A program made the position numbers and the translations under genes. 5,321 nt of DNA. It comes from Acidobacteriota bacterium. GTDB lineage: Bacteria > Acidobacteriota > Blastocatellia > Pyrinomonadales > Pyrinomonadaceae. Below the pieces are notes generated by a model that did no database searches, was not told where the DNA came from, and saw nothing but the letters and a program-made list of their open reading frames with translations. The stretch is taken from NCBI GenBank assembly GCA_029777145.1, contig JAKOSS010000240.1:1-5321 (forward strand), in the 5' to 3' direction. Shown one piece after another: positions 1-5,321 of this stretch (positions are counted from its first letter, which is position 1; the number at the start of each line of letters is the position of its first letter).

Positions 1-1346
1 GCGACCTGACGTTCTCGCCGATCAGTTTCAGTTCGATGCTGCAGTTCAATGAGGTGATCTGGGGCGTCAGCGATTTCAATTCGGACGGAAAATCCGATCT
101 TCTGATCGCGAGTCTTTCGGCGACACCGAAGTTTGCGATCTTCACATCGACCGGAACAGGATTCACGCGCGCCGATTACGTGATCACCGCCGACTCGAGT
201 GTCTCAGGGATCAGCCAAACGGGCAATTTCGCGGGGAATTCGGCACCCGACATCGTCTTTTCGTATCGATATCAGGACAAGAAAGTGGTGTTCGAGAACG
301 ACGGAGCAGGGAATTTCACACGTTCTGATCTCGGCGGCCGGTTCTTTTCGTTCAATGGGCTGCGGGCCGTTCAGGCCGATTTTGACAGCGACGGCAAGAC
401 CGATCTCGTTCAGGCCAACAGCGGGATCACCAATTCGCGGCCGTTGCTCCGGGACATCACCAGCGTGACGTTTCTCAAGAACGTCTGCAGCCGGCCCGGA
501 CAGCCGCGGGTCGTCGATACCGGGGGCACCGGAATGACTCAGCTCAGCTACTGGAACCCGACGACCGGCGACTGGTATATCGCGCCTTCAACTATTGGTT
601 CGCCGGTTGAAAATCCGGTCAATTGGGGTCGCGGCAGTTTGGGCGATATCCCGACGCCCGGCGACTTCGACGGTGACGGCGTCACCGACCGCGCGATTTA
701 CCGCGACAGTACGGGTCAATGGTTCATCCGGCGCAGTTCCGACCTCGCGTGGTTCGTGATGAAGTTCGGATTGCCGGGCGACAAACCGGTGGCCGCCGAT
801 TTCGACGGCGACTCGATCAGCGACATCGCCGTCTGGCGTCCGTCGGACGGGAACTGGTACCTCTGGTTGATGGGGCCGCAGCAATTCTCGGCGATGCATT
901 TCGGTGCCGATGGCGACAAACCGGTTCCGGTCGATTTCGACGGCGATCTGAAGGCCGACGTCGCGGTTTACCGTCCTTCGACCGGTGTCTGGTACGTTTA
1001 CAAGAGCACCGACGGAAACTTCATCATCGCGCAATGGGGAATCGACACCGACAAACCGGTCCCGGCGGATTTTGACGGCGACGGGAAGGCAGATCTCACC
1101 GTATATCGCGAATCGAGCAGCGTCGCGTACATCCTTCGGAGCTCGACAGGGGAGCCGAGCTATTTTCAGTTCGGGTCTCCCGGCGACCTCGTACAGGTAG
1201 GCGATTATGACGGTGATTTCATCGCCGATTTATATATGTTCCGGCCGTCGAGCAACACTTGGTGGACGTCCGCTTATCCGGTCTCGATCGGAACCTACGG
1301 AACCGCCGGCGTTGTTCCGACGTCATCGATCCTGAGGATTGAATAG
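1..1346 (+). CDS. FG-GAP/VCBS-like beta-propeller repeat protein, 5' end outside window
   Basis: The frame is open from the left edge (first full codon at base 3) to TAG at 1344-1346. The Met at base 36 is probably internal, because there are no stops upstream and no ribosome site. Residues below count from that Met. DxDxDG-type calcium loops appear at 13, 115, 210, 255, 300, 345 and 390. The N-terminal part has about 51-residue spacing (13, a degenerate copy near 64, then 115). After a linker with the only cysteine (C151) come six repeats, starting at 161, 210, 255, 300, 345 and 390; the last five are exactly 45 residues apart. The first (D161) keeps the Trp 19 residues later but has lost the calcium ligands. 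Such repeats form blades of secreted or surface beta-propellers. A signal peptide would lie upstream of the window. The tail ends in SILRIE with no sorting signal. The ligand and role are unknown. The family call is firm; the function is not. Confidence 0.9.
   Translation, partial: DLTFSPISFSSMLQFNEVIWGVSDFNSDGKSDLLIASLSATPKFAIFTSTGTGFTRADYVITADSSVSGISQTGNFAGNSAPDIVFSYRYQDKKVVFENDGAGNFTRSDLGGRFFSFNGLRAVQADFDSDGKTDLVQANSGITNSRPLLRDITSVTFLKNVCSRPGQPRVVDTGGTGMTQLSYWNPTTGDWYIAPSTIGSPVENPVNWGRGSLGDIPTPGDFDGDGVTDRAIYRDSTGQWFIRRSSDLAWFVMKFGLPGDKPVAADFDGDSISDIAVWRPSDGNWYLWLMGPQQFSAMHFGADGDKPVPVDFDGDLKADVAVYRPSTGVWYVYKSTDGNFIIAQWGIDTDKPVPADFDGDGKADLTVYRESSSVAYILRSSTGEPSYFQFGSPGDLVQVGDYDGDFIADLYMFRPSSNTWWTSAYPVSIGTYGTAGVVPTSSILRIE
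663..1337 (+). repeat. 135-bp coding repeats (five in-register 45-residue units)
   Basis: Five in-frame units begin with the DFDGD or DYDGD codons at 663, 798, 933, 1068 and 1203, exactly 135 bp apart. Aromatic residues recur in register: residues 229, 274, 319 and 409 (Trp), and 244, 289, 334 and 379 (Phe/Trp). Some identity remains at the DNA level: the 11-mer GACAAACCGGT is identical at 780, 915 and 1050. This points to relatively recent unit duplication, or to strong codon conservation within the propeller. Confidence 0.85.
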
Positions 1347-1379
1347 GAATGGTCTGGACTAATACTCAAAATAACGTCC

Positions 1380-2219
1380 TCAGCGTTTGACTCCTGAAAT
1401 GCAGCAGCTGTGCGTGGCGCGACCAGTAACGGCCGAGGCCAGATAGCACATCGCGGGATCGCCCGCGTTGTAGCCGCCGGGCCGGATATAGGTGAAGCCG
1501 CGGCATTTCGGGTTCGCGGCGCAATCGGCCTGACAGGCCTGCGCGGTCGTGCCGCGATAATACGTCAGATTGGTTCCGTTCAGGCTGACGTTGTTGCTCA
1601 TCGGACCGAACAGCGGAACGTCGGGTTTCGGGGTCGCCGGCGCAGGTGTCTTTTCGACGCGCGGCGTAGCGGCATAAGACGGTGCGGGTGTCGGGGTCGT
1701 CGACGGCGAGGACGCGGGCGTCGGAGTTTCGGGCTTGACGGTCGATTGCGGGGTCGGTGATCGCTCTCCCACGGTCGAACCGTCGGAAGTCGATTTCGCC
1801 ATCTCACGCGATGATGTCGGCGTCGGCACGTTGGAACTCACGCCCGCACGGTTGAAGTACATCAGTCCGCCGATCAGTCCCGCGCCTCCGACTCCGAGTA
1901 CGATCCCGATCAAAACGCCCGGCAGCCACTTCGATCCTCCGGACGATTGCCTGCGGTCCGGATCACTCGATGGCTTCGATTGCATCGCGGGAAGCGTCGG
2001 TGCCGAAGACGCGACCGTCGGGGCCGGAAATGCAACGGTTTCAGGCGGCGCGGAGTGACTGGAGACCCGTGTCACCACTGATTCGGCGGTATCGACCGCC
2101 GACGGCAGGTCAAGGGTCTTTTGCGGGTCGTGAACGGCCGAAAGGATCGAACCGTCGTCGAGGCAAAACGACATCGATTCATCGGCGTACATGCGGCTAC
2201 AGAGGGGGCAGATTTTCAT
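1380..2219 (-). CDS. Membrane-anchored protein with N-terminal zinc-ribbon-like motif and C-terminal PAN/Apple-like domain
   Basis: This is a 279-residue protein. I start it at the ATG at 2219, giving MKICPLCSRMYADE. The frame stays open upstream to 2360, but that part is only translated intergenic repeat. No clear Shine-Dalgarno sequence precedes either start. Residues 1-25 carry C4, C7 and C19 followed by DDG, a short zinc-ribbon-like knuckle lacking an obvious fourth Cys. A Ser/Pro-rich linker leads to a Gly-rich transmembrane helix at about 98-122, then a Pro/Thr/Ser-rich stalk at about 125-200. The C-terminal 78 residues have six cysteines (229, 233, 239, 258, 272, 273) and a CRGFTY motif typical of PAN/Apple domains, which bind proteins or carbohydrates. 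The predicted topology is cytoplasmic N-terminus and extracytoplasmic PAN domain. It converges on the propeller gene with 33 bp between them. The actual ligand is unknown. Confidence 0.85.
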   Translation of the reverse strand: MKICPLCSRMYADESMSFCLDDGSILSAVHDPQKTLDLPSAVDTAESVVTRVSSHSAPPETVAFPAPTVASSAPTLPAMQSKPSSDPDRRQSSGGSKWLPGVLIGIVLGVGGAGLIGGLMYFNRAGVSSNVPTPTSSREMAKSTSDGSTVGERSPTPQSTVKPETPTPASSPSTTPTPAPSYAATPRVEKTPAPATPKPDVPLFGPMSNNVSLNGTNLTYYRGTTAQACQADCAANPKCRGFTYIRPGGYNAGDPAMCYLASAVTGRATHSCCISGVKR

Positions 2220-2304
2220 ACGTTTCAAACGCACGATAAACCAGTCATTCCTCAACTGCAAGCGTTTTGATATGGAACGCTTTCCGAAAAAGCGTCGCAT
2301 GCAA

Positions 2305-2360
2305 GTCCGAGATCCGAAATCCCGATTCCCAAATCCAAATTCCCAAATCCGATATCCCAA
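2305..2360 (-). repeat. Eight degenerate 7-bp tandem repeats, consensus TTSGGAT
   Basis: Read on the - strand from 2360 to 2305, the sequence divides without gaps into eight heptamers: TTGGGAT, ATCGGAT, TTGGGAA, TTTGGAT, TTGGGAA, TCGGGAT, TTCGGAT and CTCGGAC. All eight have GGA at positions 4-6. The array lies between the divergent PAN-protein and methyltransferase genes, just upstream of the latter's promoter. Its translation explains the spurious N-terminal extension of the PAN-protein frame. Confidence 0.8.
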
Positions 2361-2375
2361 CTCGGACGATTATTC

Positions 2376-2384
2376 TGCTATAAT
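2376..2384 (+). promoter_or_regulatory. Extended -10 promoter of the methyltransferase gene
   Basis: TGCTATAAT combines a perfect -10 hexamer (2379-2384) with the TGn extension. No recognisable -35 hexamer lies 16-18 bp upstream, as expected for extended -10 promoters. Transcription would start near 2390, about 20 bases before the ATG at 2411. Confidence 0.7.
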
Positions 2385-2396
2385 CCGAAACCTCAA

Positions 2397-2403
2397 GAGG
2401 TGA
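2397..2403 (+). promoter_or_regulatory. Strong ribosome binding site pointing to ATG 2411
   Basis: GAGGTGA gives seven contiguous matches to the anti-Shine-Dalgarno sequence and ends 7 nt before ATG 2411. It is much better placed for that ATG than for the GTG at 2427 that opens the long methyltransferase frame. It therefore marks 2411 as the original start. Confidence 0.75.
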
Positions 2404-2410
2404 TCCGAAT

Positions 2411-2494
2411 ATGATCAAATGCATTCGTGGAAGTACCATCTGATAACTCGACAGACGAGAATTCGAAAAGCTTATCGAACCATACCGGCGAAGG
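2411..2494 (+). pseudogene. Displaced N-terminal coding segment of the KamB/NpmA-like gene, with two in-frame stops
   Basis: From ATG 2411 the frame reads MIKCIRGSTI, then TGA TAA (2441-2446), then, still in the same frame, LDRREFEKLIEPYRR up to about 2491. As I recall them, KamB and NpmA begin with a similar stretch of similar length (a GK or GT pair near residue 6, then a helix with an E-[FL]-x-x-[LI] pattern, then Tyr or Phe) before the VID/VLD-GTGDG SAM motif. The body of this gene, with IVIDIGTGDG, continues one frame later (+1). So the family N-terminus seems to be present but separated by a double stop and a +1 shift near 2486-2495 (CGGCGAAGGGATC). It may be a real lesion, a sequencing error or recoding. 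Whatever the cause, the homology continuing past the stops argues that this is old coding sequence. Confidence 0.6.
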
Positions 2495-3071
2495 GATCGT
2501 GATCGACATCGGGACCGGGGACGGTCGCTTTGTGTACCGTGCCGCGCGGGACAACCCGAGGAAGTTCTACATCGGGATCGACGCCAGCCGGGCGGCGCTC
2601 GAGAAGATCTCGATGAAGGCGACGAGGAAGACGACCAAGGGCGGCGCTCCTAACGCCTTGTTCGTCCAGGCGGCGGTCGAGGATCTTCCGGAAGAATTCG
2701 ACGCGGTCGCGGACGAAGTGCACATCCATTTCCCGTGGGGAAGCCTGCTGAAGGCGGTTGCCACGGGAGATGCAGATGTACTTTGTGCTTTGCGGCGGAT
2801 CTGCGCGTCGGACGCTTTGCTCGAGATCATCATCGGGATCGATCCGGTTCGGGACCGGACCGAGATCGACCGCCTCGGTCTGCCTGTCCTTGACGGCGAT
2901 TACATACGGGAAACTCTCATCCCGAAATTTGTTTCGGCAGGCTTCAATTTGATTGAATCCGGAACGATGAACTCCGCCGAATGGTCAAAGCTTGAAACCT
3001 CCTGGGCGCGGAAGCTCCAGGGCGGCGACGGGCGAAAGGTCACGTCCCTCGTGTTTCAGGCCGTCGACTAA
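2427..3071 (+). CDS. KamB/NpmA-like 16S rRNA (adenine-1408 N1)-methyltransferase, probably disrupted at the 5' end
   Basis: The longest continuous frame (214 residues) runs from GTG 2427 to TAA. From about residue 24 it matches the family that transfers a methyl group from SAM to N1 of A1408 in the 30S decoding site, giving aminoglycoside resistance. Visible motifs: SAM loop IDIGTGDG (26-33); acidic GID at 50-52; basic linker then KGGAPN (71-76); FPWGSLL with W104; ETSWARKL with W193. The two Trp correspond to the pair that stacks on the flipped A1408 in NpmA and KamB. Spacing from D27 to D52 to W104 equals that of NpmA as I remember it. The first 23 residues (EVPSDNSTDENS and onward) resemble nothing in the family, and GTG 2427 has no ribosome site; the true N-terminus appears to lie in the frame starting at 2411. 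TrmB was considered, but its FPDPW motif is absent. No aminoglycoside biosynthesis genes are near. The A1408 target is inferred. Confidence 0.82.
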   Translation: MEVPSDNSTDENSKSLSNHTGEGIVIDIGTGDGRFVYRAARDNPRKFYIGIDASRAALEKISMKATRKTTKGGAPNALFVQAAVEDLPEEFDAVADEVHIHFPWGSLLKAVATGDADVLCALRRICASDALLEIIIGIDPVRDRTEIDRLGLPVLDGDYIRETLIPKFVSAGFNLIESGTMNSAEWSKLETSWARKLQGGDGRKVTSLVFQAVD

Positions 3072-3142
3072 AGGCCAATATTCACTTCGTGCCAAGGGCC
3101 ACCCGATTGCCGGTCGCTACCGCTCTCGGTTCTGACAGTTCG

Positions 3143-3156
3143 CTGCTCACTGCTCA
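3143..3156 (-). repeat. Two copies of the TGAGCAG heptamer containing the hydrolase stop codon
   Basis: On the - strand the sequence is TGAGCAGTGAGCAG. The first TGA (3156-3154) is the stop codon of the hydrolase gene. This is the same heptamer that forms the long array at 5211-5321, so both ends of the hydrolase locus carry it. Confidence 0.85.
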
Positions 3157-5100
3157 CTTCCGAACAACCGAGATCGTCACCGACGACGGGTATTGCTTCG
3201 AATGATGCACCGAGTTGTTGGCGATGACGCCTTTCGTCTCGTCCCAGTTGTTGCCGCCAGTATTCAGGTTCCGGTCGAAGCGCGGGAAGTTGCTGCTCGA
3301 GATCTCGATCCGAAGGCGATGGCCGGCGGCGAAGTAGTTGCTCGTCGTCATCGGCTGGAACGAGAATTTGTAAACGTTCCCTTTTTCCATCCACGCGAGC
3401 GCCTTGTCGTAGCCGTTTCGGTAGCGCATCCGCTGGATCGTTTCGTCGAGATTCCAGGCGCGCCCCTGCTCGTCGACGTCGATCAGCTTCACCGTAAAGT
3501 CCGTATCTTTCGCGTCCGACGAAACAAAGAGCGTGACGTCGATCGGGCCGCTCAATTCGAATCCTTCCTTGAGCGGCTCGGTCGTGTAGACGAGAATATC
3601 GGGACGTTCCTCCATCTTGCTCTGATCGAGCGATCCGCCGCGGACGGCGTTGCCGGTACAGCAGACGTTGCCGCCGAAAGACGGAACAGGATTCATCGGA
3701 TCGTATGTGAAACCGTCGGGCGCGTCTGATTCCGGCGCGGCGGATTGAAGGACTCCGTCGCCGTTGAGCGTGTTGGCCTTGCCGCCGCTCGAAAGATAGA
3801 ACGTCATCGGTTTTGCGCCGGTCGGGGGCCACGATTCCGACGACTGCCATTTGTTCGAGCCCATCGTGTAGTAGCGGACCTTCGGCATGTTTTTCGGATA
3901 GCCGTTGTCTTCGCCTTTCAGGAAGTGGTCGAACCAGCCGTATGTCAGTTCCGAATAGTTGAGCCGCGCGTCGCCGACTGATCGTTCACCGACGATGGTG
4001 TCCTCGGTCGCGCGGGTGTAGCCGCAATGGAGCGTCGGCGCGATCACGGCGTATTGCTGATCGGCGACCTCGGGACTCGCCGTCTTCCGGACATGATTGT
4101 ACGCGGCGAGATTCGGTCCGACCGAAACGTCGTACCACGACATGAACCAGAATCCGGGAATGTTGATCCGCTGGTTGTCGTGCCAGAGGCCGCCCTTGTA
4201 CCAAGCCGGATCGTTCGGCGCGCGTTTGACCATCGCGCCGCCGGTCGGGACCGGCATCTCGTCGGCGAAGATCCCGCGCGGGCCGTCGACGGCCTTGATG
4301 ATGTCCATCACCGGGAGATGGCGAAGCGCCTGCGACCAGTCGACCGGCGGAAGCTGTTGCGCGAGATCGAACGATTTCGACGCGCGGATCAGGTCTTCCT
4401 GCGACGTGTTCGGCGGAAACATCGGCCGAACCTGATTCTGCTCGCCGTAAAGCCACGCGATGAAGAGCATTTGGATCGCCCCGCCGCGGTACCAGTTTCC
4501 TTGCTCGTAATATGGACCGACGCGTCCGACGCCGGCGCCGAAACCCTGCGGGATCATCGTCGTGAAACCCTTCGTGCCACGGGAGGCGACCGCCATTTGC
4601 CATTCGGCCGTTGAGGAGCATCCGATCGTCCCGAGTTTCCCGTTAGACCAATCCCGCGACGTGATCCAATTTACTGCGTCCTCGCCGTCGGTCGTCGGCG
4701 CGCCGAGGATGTCGTAGTTTCCTTCGGAGAAGAAATGCCCGCGCTCGTTCATGACGATGTAGGCATAGCCGCGTTTGACGGCGTCGAGCTGGGTCGACAT
4801 GTCGCGCGGAGCGCCGAGCCGGACGTCCCAGAAATTGAAGTTATACGGTGTCCGGGAAAGGATCGTCGGATACTTTTTGGACGTGTCTTTAGGACGGTAA
4901 ATGTCGGCCGCGACGCGGATACCGTCGCGCATCCGGACCATGACCTTGCGTTCCACCGTTGCGATCGACTGCAGTTCGTTCTCGATCGCGAACCGCTTCT
5001 TGATCAGTTCGGGATCCTGTTGCTGGCGTGGCTGCGCGAAGGCGGAGAGCGCCGAAATGATGATGACCAAAAGTATCGCGATGCGTGTCGTGGTTTTCAT
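3154..5100 (-). CDS. Secreted CocE/NonD family serine hydrolase (S15 X-Pro dipeptidyl-peptidase-like)
   Basis: The protein has 648 residues, a usual length for the family. ATG 5100 gives a clear Sec signal peptide: MKTTTR, a hydrophobic core, and a likely cut after AFA at residue 22. The alpha/beta-hydrolase domain spans about 48-390: [13 protein letters not shown], then RTPYN with the probable oxyanion Tyr at 86, then the nucleophile elbow GCSST at 160-164 (probable Ser162). Asp324 in SWYD and His358 in TLHCG complete the triad. A jelly-roll PepX C-terminal domain follows from about 400 to 645, recognisable from [25 protein letters not shown] and [11 protein letters not shown]. Relatives cleave esters, amides or acyl-amino-acid bonds; the substrate here cannot be told. 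The elbow has Thr where GxSxG normally has its second Gly. The stop codon lies in a TGAGCAG repeat. No clear Shine-Dalgarno sequence precedes the start. It is convergent with the methyltransferase gene, 82 bp away. Confidence 0.92.
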   Translation of the reverse strand: MKTTTRIAILLVIIISALSAFAQPRQQQDPELIKKRFAIENELQSIATVERKVMVRMRDGIRVAADIYRPKDTSKKYPTILSRTPYNFNFWDVRLGAPRDMSTQLDAVKRGYAYIVMNERGHFFSEGNYDILGAPTTDGEDAVNWITSRDWSNGKLGTIGCSSTAEWQMAVASRGTKGFTTMIPQGFGAGVGRVGPYYEQGNWYRGGAIQMLFIAWLYGEQNQVRPMFPPNTSQEDLIRASKSFDLAQQLPPVDWSQALRHLPVMDIIKAVDGPRGIFADEMPVPTGGAMVKRAPNDPAWYKGGLWHDNQRINIPGFWFMSWYDVSVGPNLAAYNHVRKTASPEVADQQYAVIAPTLHCGYTRATEDTIVGERSVGDARLNYSELTYGWFDHFLKGEDNGYPKNMPKVRYYTMGSNKWQSSESWPPTGAKPMTFYLSSGGKANTLNGDGVLQSAAPESDAPDGFTYDPMNPVPSFGGNVCCTGNAVRGGSLDQSKMEERPDILVYTTEPLKEGFELSGPIDVTLFVSSDAKDTDFTVKLIDVDEQGRAWNLDETIQRMRYRNGYDKALAWMEKGNVYKFSFQPMTTSNYFAAGHRLRIEISSSNFPRFDRNLNTGGNNWDETKGVIANNSVHHSKQYPSSVTISVVRK

Positions 5101-5110
5101 ATTCGTATTG

Positions 5111-5141
5111 ATTCAAGATTCAAGATATTCAAGATTCAAGA
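5111..5141. repeat. Paired ATTCAAG heptamers just upstream of the hydrolase start
   Basis: The 15-mer ATTCAAGATTCAAGA occurs at 5111-5125 and again, perfectly, at 5127-5141. Each copy holds two ATTCAAG units, giving four in total with a 2-bp slip between the pairs. The array lies 10 to 41 bp before the hydrolase ATG, where a leader or core promoter would be. Confidence 0.85.
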
Positions 5142-5158
5142 GCTGGGTCATGCCGCCC

Positions 5159-5193
5159 TTCCGATTTGCGATTTTGGATTTGCGATGTGCAAT
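5159..5193 (+). repeat. Five 7-bp repeats of the TTSSGAT type
   Basis: The + strand divides into TTCCGAT, TTGCGAT, TTTGGAT, TTGCGAT and GTGCAAT without gaps. The unit TTTGGAT also occurs in the array at 2305-2360, so the two arrays look like one repeat family placed in opposite orientations within the window. Confidence 0.7.
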
Positions 5194-5210
5194 TGAAAAT
5201 TCAACAATTT

Positions 5211-5321
5211 CTGCTCACTGCTCACTGCTCACTGCTCACTGCTCACTGCTCACTGCTCACTGCTCACTGCTCACTGCTCACTGCTCACTGCACACTGCAC
5301 ACTGCTCACTCAACACTGAGC
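5211..5321. repeat. CTGCTCA heptanucleotide tandem array, reaching the window edge
   Basis: Eleven perfect CTGCTCA units run from 5211 to 5287. Two CTGCACA variants (5288-5301), one more perfect unit (5302-5308) and a decayed tail follow. There are no spacers, so it is not CRISPR. On the - strand the unit is TGAGCAG; because 7 is not a multiple of 3, any three consecutive units place TGA in all three - strand frames, while the + strand stays free of stops. No gene is visible in 5101-5321, which is repeat DNA apart from short linkers. Confidence 0.95.

Noticed and set aside
1332..1383. Inverted repeat CTGAGGA / TCCTCAG across the two convergent stop codons
   Set aside because: The stem is 7 bp with a 38-nt loop, no T-run and overlap with coding sequence at both ends. 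It is too weak to call a terminator.
2220..2360. Upstream extension of the PAN-protein frame to a Met at 2360
   Set aside because: The added residues are a translation of the TTSGGAT repeat array and spacer. The MKICPLC motif at 2219 is the natural N-terminus.
2427..3071. TrmB tRNA (guanine-N7) methyltransferase
   Set aside because: The TrmB FPDPW motif is absent. The FPWGSLL and TSWARKL motifs fit the KamB/NpmA family.
3108..3125. Short hairpin CGGT-CGCT-ACCG between the convergent methyltransferase and hydrolase genes as a terminator
   Set aside because: The stem is only 4 bp and no T-run follows on either strand. It could be part of an interspersed repeat, but one copy cannot show that.
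3986..4621. Long open frames opposite or out of frame inside the hydrolase gene, including 4027-4614 on the + strand
   Set aside because: They are Arg- and Pro-rich shadows of a GC-rich gene with no family motifs, whereas the hydrolase frame has a full signal peptide and catalytic residues.
5211..5321. Possible CRISPR array
   Set aside because: The units are contiguous 7-mers with no spacers and no cas gene nearby.

Overview
The window looks like chromosomal DNA from a GC-rich soil or environmental bacterium. My best guess is Acidobacteriota, perhaps class Blastocatellia. The basis is the mix of proteins: an FG-GAP/VCBS protein with a DFDGD repeat tail, a protein starting with a short MKICPLC zinc-ribbon and ending in a PAN domain, and a secreted CocE-type hydrolase. 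Intergenic DNA made of 7-bp repeats is compatible with this. The assignment rests on remembered family style, not on a marker gene.

Layout from left to right. (1) Bases 1-1346, + strand: the 3' part of a beta-propeller repeat protein that starts outside the window. (2) Bases 1380-2219, - strand, convergent with it: a membrane-anchored protein with an N-terminal zinc-ribbon-like motif, one transmembrane helix, a Pro/Thr-rich stalk and a C-terminal six-cysteine PAN/Apple-like domain. (3) Bases 2220-2410: a divergent intergenic region with eight 7-bp repeats, a perfect extended -10 promoter and a strong Shine-Dalgarno sequence. (4) Bases 2411/2427-3071, + strand: a methyltransferase that closely matches the aminoglycoside-resistance 16S rRNA A1408 family (KamB/NpmA). 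Its N-terminal coding sequence lies in another frame, behind two stop codons and a +1 shift. (5) Bases 3154-5100, - strand, convergent: a secreted CocE/NonD (S15-type) serine hydrolase. (6) Bases 5101-5321: noncoding DNA made largely of three arrays of 7-bp repeats, the last running off the window edge.

The genes do not form an evident pathway or operon: each faces its neighbour convergently or divergently. The two points most worth attention are the KamB/NpmA-like methyltransferase with its apparently broken or recoded 5' end, and the shared heptanucleotide architecture of the intergenic DNA. One copy of that repeat supplies the stop codon of the hydrolase gene.
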